Positions 1 to 11,101 of a stretch of DNA of 64,000 bases are shown here, one piece after another; within the stretch, counting starts at the first letter, position 1; every line of letters begins with the position of its first letter. Origin of the DNA: Prochlorococcus sp. MIT 0604 (lineage in GTDB: Bacteria > Cyanobacteriota > Cyanobacteriia > PCC-6307 > Cyanobiaceae); the NCBI RefSeq assembly GCF_000757845.1, contig NZ_CP007753.1, positions 1-64,000 of the forward strand, given 5' to 3'. Under the pieces are notes generated by a model. The model made no database searches and was not told where the DNA came from. It saw nothing but the letters and a program-made list of their open reading frames with translations. Both the position numbers and the translations under genes were made by a program.

Positions 1-168
1 TGTATACAACGTATTTTATATAAGAATTCCACAGTTCCCACAATAACTACTACTACTAAATTTTTTATTTTATTAATTATTTTTATATTAGAAAAAAGTA
101 AAAAATTAATTTATTGAATTTAATTTACGAAAAAAGTATATTGTATTTGTAAAAAGTTCCAAATTAAG
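1..168. promoter_or_regulatory. Region upstream of dnaN with DnaA-box-like words, possible origin
   Basis: This AT-rich leader contains TTCCACA (27-33) and TTCCCACA (35-42), which resemble the right half of the DnaA box TTATCCACA. In some cyanobacteria the origin lies next to dnaN, which makes an origin edge plausible. Only two imperfect boxes are visible and the left part lies outside the window, so this is weak. The dnaN promoter should also lie here. Confidence 0.3.
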
Positions 169-1326
169 ATGGAAATTATTTGTAATCAAAATGAATTAAA
201 TAATGCTATACAACTAGTGAGTAAAGCAGTTGCTTCAAGACCAACGCATCCAATTCTTGCAAATATACTTTTAACAGCTGACGAAGGAACAAATAAAGTT
301 AGCATGACTGGATTTGACCTTAATTTAGGAATTCAAACTTCTTTCGATGGAACTGTTAAAAATAGTGGAGCTATTACTATACCCTCAAAACTTTTATCCG
401 AAATAGTAAACAAACTACCTAATGAAACTCCTGTCTCTTTAGTAGTTGATGAGAATTCAGATAATATTCTCATAAAGAGTGACAGAGGTTCTTTTAACCT
501 TAAAGGGATCCCCTCTGATGAATATCCTAATTTACCATTTGTTGAAAGTGGGACTTCTTTGAATATTGATCCTAGTTCTTTTTTAAAGGCTTTAAAATCC
601 ACCATTTTTGCTAGTAGTAATGATGATTCAAAGCAACTACTCACAGGTGTTAATTTTACCTTCAAAACAAATTATCTAGAGTCTGCTTCTACAGATGGCC
701 ATAGATTGGCTGTTGCTTTAATTGGTAATGAAGAACATATCGAAAATAAAGAAAACTTATCTTTAAAGGATGATAATTTTTCAGTAACTATCCCAACTAG
801 ATCATTAAGAGAAATTGAAAAACTAGTATCTTTGAGAAGCTCAGAAAATTCAATTAAGCTTTTCTATGATAAGGGTCAAGTAGTATTTATATCTTCCAAT
901 CAAATAATTACTACAAGGACCTTAGAAGGTACTTATCCTAATTATTCACAATTAATTCCTGATTCTTTTTCTAAAATTCTGAATTTTAATACGAAAAAAT
1001 TAATTGATGCATTAGAAAGGATTGCTGTTTTGGCTGATCAGCAAAGTAGTGTTGTAAAGATTAAATTAGATGATACAGATTTAGCTTCAATCAGCGCAGA
1101 TGCTCAAGATATTGGAAACGCAAATGAATCAATACCTGTTTCTTATTCTGGAGATAATTTTGATATTGCATTTAACGTAAGATATCTGTTAGAAGGTTTA
1201 AAAGTTATTGCTTCTGAAAATGTACTTTTAAAGTGCAATATTGCAACTACTCCAGCTGTTTTTGTGCCAGAAGATAATCTCAATTCTTTTACTTATTTAG
1301 TTATGCCTGTGCAGGTTCGTTCTTAA
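169..1326 (+). CDS. dnaN: DNA polymerase III beta subunit (sliding clamp)
   Basis: DnaN forms the ring-shaped clamp that tethers DNA polymerase III to DNA. The 385-residue protein has the usual family length and should fold as three repeated domains of about 125 residues. It starts MEIICNQNELNNAIQLVSKA and ends YLVMPVQVRS, close to the typical clamp C-terminus. The ATG is the first in frame. A TTG-started gene follows after one base, so co-transcription is likely. Recognition of the family is secure. Confidence 0.97.
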   Translation: MEIICNQNELNNAIQLVSKAVASRPTHPILANILLTADEGTNKVSMTGFDLNLGIQTSFDGTVKNSGAITIPSKLLSEIVNKLPNETPVSLVVDENSDNILIKSDRGSFNLKGIPSDEYPNLPFVESGTSLNIDPSSFLKALKSTIFASSNDDSKQLLTGVNFTFKTNYLESASTDGHRLAVALIGNEEHIENKENLSLKDDNFSVTIPTRSLREIEKLVSLRSSENSIKLFYDKGQVVFISSNQIITTRTLEGTYPNYSQLIPDSFSKILNFNTKKLIDALERIAVLADQQSSVVKIKLDDTDLASISADAQDIGNANESIPVSYSGDNFDIAFNVRYLLEGLKVIASENVLLKCNIATTPAVFVPEDNLNSFTYLVMPVQVRS

Positions 1327-1327
1327 T

Positions 1328-2035
1328 TTGAAATTACCTAGAGAAATTTTATTAAGTGAATTACTAAATTATAGTGTTAAGGGTAATATGGTCCTTAATT
1401 ATGGAAATGGTGAAAATGTTTGGATGCACCCTCCAGTTCACCGGATTCTAGGATGGTATTCTCGTCCTTCAAATTTTGATTTAAAAAGAAATGTTTGGCG
1501 ATTAAATCAAATTACTCAAATAATAGATAATGAAATTTATGTCAAAGGCGATCCAGCTATTTCGGATTTAGCAACTTTAAATAGGTTCCCAACTTTAGTA
1601 GAAGCTAATCTTATAAATATAAATGGATCAAAAATAGGAGTCATTGCAGATTTTTTATTTGAAATGAAAACGGGAAAAATTAAATATTACTTAGTTTCTA
1701 GATCTAGTCCTAAGATTCCAGGTTCTAGTAGATGGAAATTAACTATTGATAATATCAGTGATCAACAACCGGGATTGGTATTCTGTGAAATTAATTCTTT
1801 AGATGATTTATCTTTAATAAAATCAAGTATTAAAAATGAATTTATGCAAAAAGGGAAAAAAATTTTTGATAGATTTGATGATATGAAAAATATTGCTTCT
1901 AATAGATTAGAGGAATGGCTTGAAGAAGATGAAGATATTAGCCAAAACTTAGATTTTAAACAAAAAAGTTTTTATAATAATGACAGAACATCTATACCGT
2001 TTAGTGAAAAAAAAGAAGATGACCCTTGGATATAA
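1328..2035 (+). CDS. PRC-barrel-like conserved cyanobacterial protein
   Basis: This 235-residue protein contains a segment (about residues 55-150) that reads like a PRC-barrel: EIYVKGDP, a conserved I-G-V-I-A-D-F turn and a K-Y-Y-L-V strand. The C-terminus is acidic and low in complexity. PRC-barrels often occur in ribosome-processing and photosynthesis-related proteins, but the role of this family is unknown to me. The start is TTG, one base after the dnaN stop, and purL begins three bases downstream, suggesting a dnaN-purL-purF transcription unit. The PRC assignment is by pattern only. Confidence 0.8.
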   Translation: MKLPREILLSELLNYSVKGNMVLNYGNGENVWMHPPVHRILGWYSRPSNFDLKRNVWRLNQITQIIDNEIYVKGDPAISDLATLNRFPTLVEANLININGSKIGVIADFLFEMKTGKIKYYLVSRSSPKIPGSSRWKLTIDNISDQQPGLVFCEINSLDDLSLIKSSIKNEFMQKGKKIFDRFDDMKNIASNRLEEWLEEDEDISQNLDFKQKSFYNNDRTSIPFSEKKEDDPWI

Positions 2036-2038
2036 ATA

Positions 2039-4378
2039 ATGATAAATCAAGAAAATAATGATCTATATGATCTTAATGAAGCACTACAAGTTGAAAATTT
2101 AACACTTAATGATTACGAAGAAATTTGCAAAAGATTAAAGAGAAAGCCTAATAGAACTGAATTGGGCATGTTTGGCGTTATGTGGTCCGAACATTGTTGT
2201 TATAGAAATTCAAAACCTTTACTATCTAAGTTTCCCACTAAAGGTAAAAATGTTTTAGTTGGACCTGGAGAAAATGCTGGCGTTATTGATGTTGGAAATA
2301 ATCAAAAACTTGTTTTTAAAATAGAAAGTCATAATCATCCTTCAGCTATTGAACCTTTTCAAGGCGCAGCAACAGGTGTAGGAGGAATTTTAAGAGATAT
2401 ATTTACAATGGGTGCAAGGCCAATCGCAGTTTTGAATTCATTGAGATTCGGCAATCTTGATAAATCATCAAATATTGATTTACTACGAGGAGTTGTATCA
2501 GGTATCGCGCATTATGGAAATTGTGTAGGTGTGCCGACTGTTGGAGGTGAAATTGACTTCGATGATAGTTACTCTGGAAATCCTCTAGTGAATGTTATGG
2601 CTTTAGGACTTTTAGAGACTGACGAAATCGTTTGTTCTGGAGCTAAAAATGTAGGATCACCAGTGTTATATGTTGGTAATACTACTGGCAGAGATGGAGT
2701 TGGTGGTGCTAGTTTTGCTAGTTCAGAATTAACTACAACCTCACTAGATGATAGACCAGCAGTTCAGGTGGGTGATCCATTTATTGAGAAAAGTCTTATT
2801 GAAGCTTGTTTAGAGGCTTTTAAAACAGGAGATGTAATTGCAGCTCAAGATATGGGTGCTGCAGGTTTAACATGCAGTAGTGCAGAAATGGCTGCAAGTG
2901 GAAATTTAGGTATATCTATTGATTTAGATTTGGTTCCTTCTAGAGAAGATGATATGTCCTCATACCAATATTTATTATCTGAATCGCAAGAAAGAATGTT
3001 GTTTGTCGTTCAAGAAGAAAAAGTTAATGGACTTATCGAAAAGTTTAATAAATGGGGACTATATGCCAATGTAATTGGTCAAGTAATAGGAACTAATGAG
3101 GTAATTATTTCTCATAAAGGTGAAATTGTTGCGCAAATACCTACTTCTGCTTTATCTGATGATACCCCCGTAAATTTTCACAATGTGATGAAAAATCCAC
3201 CTGATTACCTTTTAAAGAAATGGGAATGGAAAGAAAATAATTTACCAGATATTCATGAGCAAAAAATATTTTCATTTAAGGAAAATAAGAATTTCTCTTA
3301 TTCAGAAATTATTTTAAAATTACTTTCTAATCCTTCAATAGCTTCTAAACGATGGATTTTTAAACAATATGACTCTCAAGTGCAGGCAAATACAGTTTTT
3401 AAACCTGGAAAATCAGATGCAGCTGTAATCAGACTAAGGGAACAAAATAAAAAAAATAAAAGTAAAGTATTTTCTGGTGTCGCTGCTTCAGTTGATTGCA
3501 ATAGTAGATGGGTTTCGCTTGATCCTTTTAGAGGAGCTATCGCTGCCGTTGCAGAGTCCGCTAGAAATGTGAGTTGTGTTGGTGCTGAACCAGTAGCAAT
3601 TACAAATAATTTAAATTTTTCTTCCCCTGAGAATGAAATAGGATATTGGCAACTTTCATCTTCATGTAATGGAATTGCTGAAGCCTGTAAAGCTTTAGAA
3701 ACTCCTGTAACAGGAGGTAATGTATCTTTATATAATGAATCCAAAAATAATGATAATCTAATTACTCCTATCAATCCTACTCCTGTTATTGGAATGGTTG
3801 GAAAGATAGATAATGTCGAAAAAGCTATAAGTAGTGAATGGAAAAATATTGAAGATCAAATCTGGTTAATTGGTTCTTCCAAATCAGAAATAACAATTGC
3901 AGCTAGTTCTTATCTGGAATATTTTCATGGAGAAATTACAGGTCGGCCTCCAAAAATAGATTTGTTGGATGAAAAGTTTTGCCAGAGTTTTTTAAGAAAT
4001 GCGATTTTAAACAGATTTGTAGTTTCTTCTCACGATATAAGTGACGGAGGTTTAGCTATAGCTTTAGCAGAGTCTTGTATCTTGTCTGCAAGGGGTGCCA
4101 CTATAGAATTAGAGGAAGATTTAAATAGAGTTGATAATTTATTGTTTGCAGAAGGAGGTTCTAGAATTATTTTTTCAATTAGTAAAATGAAACAAAATGA
4201 ATGGTTGAATTATTTAAAACAAAAGCAAATAAATTTCCCATCAAGTGTTTATGTAAAAAAAATAGGATACGTATCTAGTGACACGCTGAAGATAAAAATC
4301 AACGAAAAAAATATTTGCAAAATTAGGGTTGAGGAATTAACCGAAAAATTTAATAATAGTATTTCAGATTACTTTTAA
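2039..4378 (+). CDS. purL: Phosphoribosylformylglycinamidine synthase subunit PurL
   Basis: PurL converts FGAR to FGAM in purine biosynthesis, using ATP and ammonia from glutamine. At 779 residues this is the small form, which works with separate PurS and PurQ; neither is in the window. The active-site segment [20 protein letters not shown] is present, with histidines at 98 and 100. The glycine-rich ATP-binding motifs characteristic of the AIR-synthase fold follow. It lies just upstream of purF, so two purine enzymes are adjacent. Confidence 0.97.
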   Translation: MINQENNDLYDLNEALQVENLTLNDYEEICKRLKRKPNRTELGMFGVMWSEHCCYRNSKPLLSKFPTKGKNVLVGPGENAGVIDVGNNQKLVFKIESHNHPSAIEPFQGAATGVGGILRDIFTMGARPIAVLNSLRFGNLDKSSNIDLLRGVVSGIAHYGNCVGVPTVGGEIDFDDSYSGNPLVNVMALGLLETDEIVCSGAKNVGSPVLYVGNTTGRDGVGGASFASSELTTTSLDDRPAVQVGDPFIEKSLIEACLEAFKTGDVIAAQDMGAAGLTCSSAEMAASGNLGISIDLDLVPSREDDMSSYQYLLSESQERMLFVVQEEKVNGLIEKFNKWGLYANVIGQVIGTNEVIISHKGEIVAQIPTSALSDDTPVNFHNVMKNPPDYLLKKWEWKENNLPDIHEQKIFSFKENKNFSYSEIILKLLSNPSIASKRWIFKQYDSQVQANTVFKPGKSDAAVIRLREQNKKNKSKVFSGVAASVDCNSRWVSLDPFRGAIAAVAESARNVSCVGAEPVAITNNLNFSSPENEIGYWQLSSSCNGIAEACKALETPVTGGNVSLYNESKNNDNLITPINPTPVIGMVGKIDNVEKAISSEWKNIEDQIWLIGSSKSEITIAASSYLEYFHGEITGRPPKIDLLDEKFCQSFLRNAILNRFVVSSHDISDGGLAIALAESCILSARGATIELEEDLNRVDNLLFAEGGSRIIFSISKMKQNEWLNYLKQKQINFPSSVYVKKIGYVSSDTLKIKINEKNICKIRVEELTEKFNNSISDYF

Positions 4379-4425
4379 ATATGAAAAACATTTCTCAACT
4401 ATTAATTATTTTAAGATATTAAGTT

Positions 4426-5886
4426 ATGTGTGGAATAGTTGGAATCGTTTCTTCAAATGATGTAAATCAACAAATTTACGATAGTCTTTTGCTTTTGCAG
4501 CATAGAGGTCAAGACTCAACAGGTATAGCAACAATGGAAAATACTGTTTTTCATATACATAAGGTTAAAGGTCAGGTTAATACTGCTTATAGAACTAGAG
4601 ATATGAGGAATTTAATTGGCAAAATTGGATTGGGTCATGTTAGGTATGCAACAAAGGGATCAGCAGAAAGTGTAGAAGAAGCACAGCCTTTTTATGTTAA
4701 TGCTCCTTATGGAATTGTTTTGATACATAATGGAAATTTGACTAATACCAGAGATTTAGAAAAACAGTTATTTAATGTCGACAAACGGCATACAAATTCT
4801 TCAAGTGATACTGAAATGTTGTTAAATGTATTTGCGACAGAATTACAAGAACAAATTAATAATCAAGAATTAGAACCTGATATTATTTTTAATGCGGTCA
4901 AATCTTTACATAAAAGGATTCAGGGGTCATATGCTTCAATTGCGTTAATTTCAGGACATGGTTTATTAGCATTTAGAGATCCTTTTGGTATTAGGCCATT
5001 AGTCATAGGGAAAAGACTTTCATTAACCACAAAAAAAGAAGAATGGATGGTTGCAAGCGAATCTTTAGTACTTGAAAATAATGATTATGAAGTAGTGAGA
5101 GATGTAGATCCAGGAGAAGCTGTTTTTATAAATCTTGATGGGGAGTTTTTCTCGAAGCAATGTTCTGAAAATCCGATGTTATTTCCTTGTGCTTTTGAAT
5201 ATGTTTACTTAGCTAGGCCAGATTCAATTATGAATGGAATTTCAGTCTATAAAGCTCGTTTAAAGATGGGAGATTACTTAGCAGAAACAATAAAAGAAAC
5301 AATCAATTCTGGAGATATTGATGTAGTTATGCCTATTCCTGATTCTTCTCGACCCGCGGCAATGCAAGTTGCAAGACAGTTAGGGATAGAATATAGGGAA
5401 GGTTTTTTTAAAAATAGATATGTTGGCAGAACATTCATAATGCCTGGTCAGCAGAAACGTAAGAAATCTGTAAGGCAAAAATTAAATGCCATGAGTGCAG
5501 AGTTTAAAAATAAAAATGTATTAATTGTTGATGACTCGATAGTAAGAGGTACTACTTCAAAAGAAATTGTCCAGATGGCTAAAGATGCAGGAGCAAATAA
5601 AGTTTTTTTTACATCAGCAGCGCCTCCTGTTCGTTATCCTCACGTTTATGGAATTAATATGCCTAATAGAGATGAATTAATAGCTCATAATAGGACAATA
5701 AGTGAAATCGCCGATAAACTGGAAATTGATAACCTTGTTTATCAAAGTGTTGAAAGTTTGCGTAAATCTATAATTGGTGATTCTCCCATTAAAGGTTTAG
5801 AGATGAGTTGTTTTACTGGTGATTATGTAACTGGAACAGTAAATCAAGAATACTTAAATTGGGTTGAAAATGAATATAAATCTTAG
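4426..5886 (+). CDS. purF: Amidophosphoribosyltransferase
   Basis: PurF catalyses the first committed step of purine synthesis, from PRPP and glutamine to phosphoribosylamine. The protein begins MCGIVGIV, so Cys2 becomes the N-terminal nucleophile of the glutaminase domain with no propeptide visible. The PRPP-binding motif [14 protein letters not shown] sits near residues 365-378. Its length of 486 is normal. The last four bases overlap the convergent topoisomerase gene. The short gap after purL suggests the same operon. Confidence 0.97.
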   Translation: MCGIVGIVSSNDVNQQIYDSLLLLQHRGQDSTGIATMENTVFHIHKVKGQVNTAYRTRDMRNLIGKIGLGHVRYATKGSAESVEEAQPFYVNAPYGIVLIHNGNLTNTRDLEKQLFNVDKRHTNSSSDTEMLLNVFATELQEQINNQELEPDIIFNAVKSLHKRIQGSYASIALISGHGLLAFRDPFGIRPLVIGKRLSLTTKKEEWMVASESLVLENNDYEVVRDVDPGEAVFINLDGEFFSKQCSENPMLFPCAFEYVYLARPDSIMNGISVYKARLKMGDYLAETIKETINSGDIDVVMPIPDSSRPAAMQVARQLGIEYREGFFKNRYVGRTFIMPGQQKRKKSVRQKLNAMSAEFKNKNVLIVDDSIVRGTTSKEIVQMAKDAGANKVFFTSAAPPVRYPHVYGINMPNRDELIAHNRTISEIADKLEIDNLVYQSVESLRKSIIGDSPIKGLEMSCFTGDYVTGTVNQEYLNWVENEYKS

Positions 5887-8324
5887 TCAAGAAAGTTTTC
5901 AAGTCGGAAACAATTTTCAAGGTATTCATCATAATCTAATTTTAAAAAATCAATTAAAAAGTTTGATTTATTGGATTTGAAATTTAATTTATTTAGGTCT
6001 AATCTTGCAGATTTATTTTTATTAGTTTCAATATCAAGGTAATGGTTACTTGCCATTATTTTGAGGAAGTAATCGTTTTTAAGTTGGATTTTTTCATTCA
6101 AATATCCCAAACTGTATTCATTTGAGCAGTAAATTTCATTACTATTTATGCAAAAGATTTTTCCTTGTTTAGATATTAAAAAAATATTTTCTCCATCATT
6201 AAATGTACAACAAGAAACGATTTTTTCAGATGGTAAAAGTTTTGCAATTATTAATCCTTGGGATTGTTTTGAAGTTGGAGTTAAAAATTTATTTGATAAA
6301 TTAAATTTAAAAATTCTTCCTATCGAGGTTAATATTATTAAATCTTTGCTTTCATTAGAAATAAAAGAATCAATTGTTTTTAAATTATTTTTTAATTTTG
6401 TAATTGTGAAAGATCTATTGCTTTTAATCATATCTTCATCAAATAAAACTTTTTTAAATCTTCCATCTGAATTTAATATACATAAATAATTTCTAGTTTC
6501 TTTTTTAATTGAATGAAAATTTATTATTTCACTAGGATGAATATTTCCAAGGATTTTATTATCTAATTTATAGTCTTTATTAATATTTGATTCCCAATCA
6601 ATATTAAATACTTTTCCCGTATTCGTGATTCCAATTAATTTTATATTTTTTTCAATATTACATATAAATTTTTGAATATTTTTATTATCTATAATTTTAT
6701 TTACAACCTCAAACGATTTCTTGTAATTACCTAAAATCATCTTTTTTAAATAAAGTCTATTGTCTATGTATAATTTTGTTTTTTTATTTATAAGTTCTTC
6801 TAATATCTGATTATTAAGCGTTTCTAATTCTTCATTTTGATTTATATTTTTAATTATTTTTGTTTTACGTATAACATTGTATTTTTTCTTTAATATTAAT
6901 AATTCTTCTATAAGTAATTCAAGTAATAATTCTCTTTCGTTCAATAATTTTTGAAAATAATTCTTTTTTCCTTCTAAATTTTTTATATCGTTATCAATTT
7001 GATTTTTTTCTAGATTTGTTAATTTTTTTAGTGGCATATCCAAAACTGAATTTGCCTGTTTTTCACTTAAGAAAAAATTTTCTACTAATTTTGATCTAGC
7101 TTGCACAGAATTTTCTGATTCTTCAATAATTGCGATAACTTTTTTTATGTTTTTTGTAGCTTTAGATAAACCTTCTGATATTTCTAATTTATCAAGAGTG
7201 TTTCTTAGAAAATAAAAAGTTCTTTTTCTAATAGTTTCTTCTCTAAATTCAAGAAAATAGTTAAGATATTTTTTCAGATTTAGTTGTACAGGTTTGCCTT
7301 TAATTAAAGCTAAGAATATTGCGCCAAAGTTTGTTTGGAGAGTTGTTTTTTTATATAAATTAGAAATAACAAGTTCAGAATTAGAATCTTTTTTTAGTTC
7401 TATTACAATTCTCATACCATCTCTATCGCTTTCATCTCTAATATCTGAGATCCCATCAATTTTTCCTGTATTAACAAGTTCTGCGAGTTTTTCAATCCAA
7501 CCTGCTTTATTACTTTGGTAAGGAAGTTCAGTAATGATTAATGCATTTTTTTTATGTTTCCCTTTCCCTAAATTTACCTCTTCCGTATTTACAACTCCTC
7601 TCATCGTTATAGATCCTTTTCCAGTTTGATAAAGTTCTTCTATTGCTGGACTATAAATTAACTCTCCGCCTGTAGGAAAATCAGGACCTTTAATAATGGT
7701 AGAAAGTTTTTTATCACTAATATCATTATTTTTTACTAAAGCAATTAAACCATCTACAATTTCTCCTAGGTTGTGAGGAGGTATGTTTGTTGCCATTCCG
7801 ACAGCAATACCTGATGAGCCGTTCAATAATAAAAATGGAAGTTGGGCCGGAAGAACATCTGGTTCTTGTTGAGAACCGTCAAAGTTATTTGAAAAGCTTA
7901 CTGTTTCTGATCCAATTTCTTCAAGAAAACCTTTATGAGCTATCGGAGCTAATCTGGTTTCAGTATATCTCATTGCTGCTGGTGGATCATTATCTACAGA
8001 TCCAAAATTTCCATGGCCGTCAAGAGCAGGATATTTTGTAGAAAAATTTTGTACTAGCCTTACTAATGCATCATATACTGCTTGATCGCCATGAGGATGG
8101 TACTTTCCAAGTACATCTCCCACAACTCTCGCACACTTTCTAAATGGTTTATCAGGTGTTAATCCTAATTCGTACATCGCAAAAAGTATTCTTCTTTGCA
8201 CAGGCTTAAGACCGTCTCTTGCATCAGGTAGAGCACGTCCAACTATTACGCTCATTGCATACTCCAAATAAGAACGTTGCATTTCTTCTTGAAGTGAGAT
8301 GGAAGTGAAGTTTTTCTTATCCAT
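5883..8324 (-). CDS. Type II topoisomerase subunit A, ParC-like
   Basis: This is the DNA-cleaving subunit of a type II topoisomerase. The winged-helix catalytic segment [12 protein letters not shown] puts the DNA-linking tyrosine at residue 120. A coiled-coil region and a divergent lysine-rich C-terminal beta-pinwheel follow. The GyrA box (Q-R-R-G-G-x-G) that gives gyrase its wrapping activity is not recognisable. The corresponding place (about residues 683-690) reads SKQSQGLI, so topoisomerase IV-like decatenation is more likely than supercoiling. Databases often label this gene gyrA. It converges on purF with a four-base overlap. Confidence 0.9.
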   Translation of the reverse strand: MDKKNFTSISLQEEMQRSYLEYAMSVIVGRALPDARDGLKPVQRRILFAMYELGLTPDKPFRKCARVVGDVLGKYHPHGDQAVYDALVRLVQNFSTKYPALDGHGNFGSVDNDPPAAMRYTETRLAPIAHKGFLEEIGSETVSFSNNFDGSQQEPDVLPAQLPFLLLNGSSGIAVGMATNIPPHNLGEIVDGLIALVKNNDISDKKLSTIIKGPDFPTGGELIYSPAIEELYQTGKGSITMRGVVNTEEVNLGKGKHKKNALIITELPYQSNKAGWIEKLAELVNTGKIDGISDIRDESDRDGMRIVIELKKDSNSELVISNLYKKTTLQTNFGAIFLALIKGKPVQLNLKKYLNYFLEFREETIRKRTFYFLRNTLDKLEISEGLSKATKNIKKVIAIIEESENSVQARSKLVENFFLSEKQANSVLDMPLKKLTNLEKNQIDNDIKNLEGKKNYFQKLLNERELLLELLIEELLILKKKYNVIRKTKIIKNINQNEELETLNNQILEELINKKTKLYIDNRLYLKKMILGNYKKSFEVVNKIIDNKNIQKFICNIEKNIKLIGITNTGKVFNIDWESNINKDYKLDNKILGNIHPSEIINFHSIKKETRNYLCILNSDGRFKKVLFDEDMIKSNRSFTITKLKNNLKTIDSFISNESKDLIILTSIGRIFKFNLSNKFLTPTSKQSQGLIIAKLLPSEKIVSCCTFNDGENIFLISKQGKIFCINSNEIYCSNEYSLGYLNEKIQLKNDYFLKIMASNHYLDIETNKNKSARLDLNKLNFKSNKSNFLIDFLKLDYDEYLENCFRLENFLD

Positions 8325-8401
8325 TAGAGCGCAAAATTAAAAAATTATTGATTAACTAAATTAAGACTAATAGGTAAAACAATATTTACCAGTATTGAAA
8401 A

Positions 8402-9265
8402 TTAAGATGATTCAATTATTTTTGTTTTTGCCAGTATTACATCTTCTTTTAGTTTTTCATTTTGCAAAAGAATTTCTGTAGAGGTTTGTAATTTCTCTCC
8501 CCATAATTGTTCTTTTCTATAATCATAATTGACATATTTGGGATCTTTAGCCAAAGCTTTTTTTGCTAGCTTAATTGCTAACTCAGTATCATTAATTCTT
8601 ATACAAGAGGCAAGTCCTAGTAATGGTTCAGCATTTTCCTGAATTGAGATTGCACTCTTAAAAAGTTTGATGGATAGATTTATATTGTTTTTTTCGAAAT
8701 AAGCTAAACCTTGATTATTTATTGCTTGCCAGAAATTAGGTTTAATTTTTATTGATTTATCAAACAATTTGATAGCGCCCAAATAATTTTTTTCTATTAA
8801 TAAGATATTTCCCAATTGAAAAATAGCTTTATGGTTATTAGGCTCAATCTTTAATCCTTTTTCTAAAGCAATCTTTGCTTTTGTTGGTTGGGAAATTCTT
8901 AAGTAAATATTACTTTTAGCAAAATATATTTCGCTAGTATTTGAATTGATCTGTTCTGCTTTATTTAGAGAATTTAATGCGTTTTTGTATTGATCGTTAG
9001 CTATTTGTGCTTCAGCTAAAATTAACCATAATTTTTCATCTCTTCCATTAATTTTTATAGCTAATTTTGCTAAGTTAAGGCTGTTTTCATATTGCCCAAA
9101 ATAAAGCATTTGATATGCATTTTTTCCAATATATGAACTTTGCTTTTGTAAATTTTTTATTGTTGGGAAATAATAATAGGGTACTATTGCTTGAACTTTT
9201 TCTATTCGAAAAAAGTAAAAACCGATCAAGGAGATCCAGAGAATTTTTTTAAAAAACTGTTTCAT
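8402..9265 (-). CDS. TPR-repeat protein
   Basis: This 287-residue protein has an N-terminal hydrophobic segment (about residues 8-28, an uncleaved anchor or signal) followed by about six 34-residue TPR units with the usual A-x-x-x-G-x-x and N-x-x-A spacing. TPRs mediate protein-protein contacts. The start overlaps the queG stop by four bases (ATGA), so the two are probably translationally coupled. No enzymatic domain is visible and the partner is unknown. Confidence 0.85.
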   Translation of the reverse strand: MKQFFKKILWISLIGFYFFRIEKVQAIVPYYYFPTIKNLQKQSSYIGKNAYQMLYFGQYENSLNLAKLAIKINGRDEKLWLILAEAQIANDQYKNALNSLNKAEQINSNTSEIYFAKSNIYLRISQPTKAKIALEKGLKIEPNNHKAIFQLGNILLIEKNYLGAIKLFDKSIKIKPNFWQAINNQGLAYFEKNNINLSIKLFKSAISIQENAEPLLGLASCIRINDTELAIKLAKKALAKDPKYVNYDYRKEQLWGEKLQTSTEILLQNEKLKEDVILAKTKIIESS

Positions 9266-10218
9266 ATTTTAATTTTTTTATTCTTTAGATTTGCTTTTAT
9301 GTTTCTTTTCCACATCCATGGCTTAATTCTTTTTAATGTAGTTCCTTTGAGTTTTTCCCCCCAAGTTTTATCGTCCCAATTTAGCGATTCACTATTAAGA
9401 TTTTTAATCCATTCTTTCGGTGTCGTCTCATAATTATTGTTGTATGGCACTGATTTATTCCATGGGCATACATCCTGACAAATATCACATCCTGCTATCC
9501 ATCCATCTAAATTTTTTTCTATTTTCTTTGGAATAGTTTTATCTCTGTTTTCTATTGTGTGATACGCAATGCATAGATCTGATTGTATTACAAAGGGTTC
9601 TACTATCGCATTTGTTGGACAATGTTCAATACACTTATCACATTTTCCACAAAGTGATTCATGAGGTTTATCTGGGATTAAATCCTTTGTAAGAATCATA
9701 AAACCCAAAGTAAAAAAAGAACCATTTTTTTTGCTTATTAAATTACTATTTTTACCTATCCAGCCAATCCCTGCTTCTTCAGCCCATGCTTTTTCGAGAA
9801 GTGGAGAGGTATCAACACATATTTTCCATTTGCAATCAGGAATTTCTAGGTTGATCCATTTACCAATATTCTTTAATTTTTTGTGAATAACTTTATGATA
9901 ATCCTCCCCTTGGCCAAATTTAGCTACCTTGAGTAAACTATTGGTGTTGTTTTGTGAATTAATGTAAGCAAATCCAACGCTTAAAACACTTTTTGCATTT
10001 TCAAAAAGTAAACCTATATCTCTTCTTTTTTCTGCTTCCATCCATTTCATTTCAGCATGGTTATTATTTGATAACCATCTCTCTAAAGCATTAGTTCTTA
10101 ATTTTATACGCGAACTTCCTGGAATTGAAGCTATTCCAGCAATTGTAAAGCCTTCAAAAATAGCTCTTTCTTTTAACTTTTTACTTAATTCTTTTTTTTC
10201 TTGTACTGTATTAATCAT
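9262..10218 (-). CDS. queG: Epoxyqueuosine reductase
   Basis: QueG performs the last step of queuosine synthesis, reducing epoxyqueuosine in tRNA with a cobalamin and two 4Fe-4S clusters. Ferredoxin-type cysteine motifs are visible: C190, C193, C196, C200 (CGKCDKCIEHCP), and C216 with C244, C247, C251 (GCDICQDVCPW). The conserved CVDTSPLLEKAWAEEAGIGW segment contains the probable catalytic aspartate, D136. The length of 318 fits the short form without a HEAT repeat. The cofactor demand fits the cobalamin gene cbiD found later in the window. Confidence 0.95.
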   Translation of the reverse strand: MINTVQEKKELSKKLKERAIFEGFTIAGIASIPGSSRIKLRTNALERWLSNNNHAEMKWMEAEKRRDIGLLFENAKSVLSVGFAYINSQNNTNSLLKVAKFGQGEDYHKVIHKKLKNIGKWINLEIPDCKWKICVDTSPLLEKAWAEEAGIGWIGKNSNLISKKNGSFFTLGFMILTKDLIPDKPHESLCGKCDKCIEHCPTNAIVEPFVIQSDLCIAYHTIENRDKTIPKKIEKNLDGWIAGCDICQDVCPWNKSVPYNNNYETTPKEWIKNLNSESLNWDDKTWGEKLKGTTLKRIKPWMWKRNIKANLKNKKIKI

Positions 10219-10363
10219 TTCTCAAATTTTATAGTACTTCTTTTAAAAGTTATTTTGAAGAATAAACTTATAAATAAAAAAAGATATATTTAAAAAAAAT
10301 ATATCCTAACTCATTAAAAACAGTTAAATTATAAGTAAAGTTAATATAGTTAGAAACGTTATT

Positions 10364-11098
10364 TTGGTTGAATCTAATCAAAATCAAGATTCCAATTTAG
10401 GATCTAGGCTTCAACAAGATCTAAAAAATGATCTTATAGCTGGCTTGTTAGTTGTTATACCCTTAGCAACAACAATCTGGCTGTCATCTTTAGTAAGTAA
10501 ATTTGTTTTAACATTAGTTACTTCAGTTCCAAAGCAATTAAATCCCTTTATTACATTAAATCCTTTATTACAAGATTTAATAAATCTTACTTTAGGTTTA
10601 ACTGTTCCTTTATTAGCTATTTTGCTTATAGGCTTGATGGCGAGAAATTTTGTAGGAAGATGGTTATTAGAATTTGGAGAAGGCACTTTATCAAAAATTC
10701 CAGTAGCTGGAGCTGTTTATAAAACTCTTAAACAATTGTTAGAAACTTTCTTAAGCAATAAATCTAATAGATTTAGAAGAGTTGTTTTAGTTGAATATCC
10801 TCGTGAGGGACTATACAGTGTAGGCTTTGTAACTGGAGATGTAGGTCCTTCTCTGCAGCCAGAATTAGAAGAAAAGTTACTTAGTGTTTTTATACCTACA
10901 GCACCAAATCCAACTACTGGGTGGTATACACTCGTTCCTGAGTCTTCTGTCAAAGATTTGGATATTTCTGTTGAAGATGCTTTTAGAACAATAATTTCAG
11001 CTGGTATAGTTAATCCAGATGAAAAAAATAATACAACAAATCCAACATTTTCAAAATTGTTTTCTCAATTACGATCTTCCAGTAATACTTCTTCTTAA
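10364..11098 (+). CDS. DUF502 family membrane protein
   Basis: This 244-residue protein has two hydrophobic helices (about residues 25-50 and 72-95), followed by the P-V-A-G-A-V-Y-K-T-L-K-Q segment and the G-F-V-T-G motif typical of DUF502 proteins. The family is widespread in cyanobacteria and plants, with no firm function known to me. It uses a TTG start. nusB begins directly after its stop, so the two form an operon with ftsY further on. Confidence 0.88.
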   Translation: MVESNQNQDSNLGSRLQQDLKNDLIAGLLVVIPLATTIWLSSLVSKFVLTLVTSVPKQLNPFITLNPLLQDLINLTLGLTVPLLAILLIGLMARNFVGRWLLEFGEGTLSKIPVAGAVYKTLKQLLETFLSNKSNRFRRVVLVEYPREGLYSVGFVTGDVGPSLQPELEEKLLSVFIPTAPNPTTGWYTLVPESSVKDLDISVEDAFRTIISAGIVNPDEKNNTTNPTFSKLFSQLRSSSNTSS

Positions 11099-11101
11099 TT
11101 G

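Noticed and set aside
333-665. Antisense frame within dnaN
   Set aside because: Shadow of an intact conserved gene, with no independent start signal or family resemblance.
3376-3774. Antisense frame of 132 residues in purL
   Set aside because: Shadow of purL; low-complexity composition.
10283-10305. GATATATTT/AAATATATC hairpin between queG and the DUF502 gene
   Set aside because: The flanking genes are divergent, so a terminator makes no sense; AT-only stems are common by chance here.
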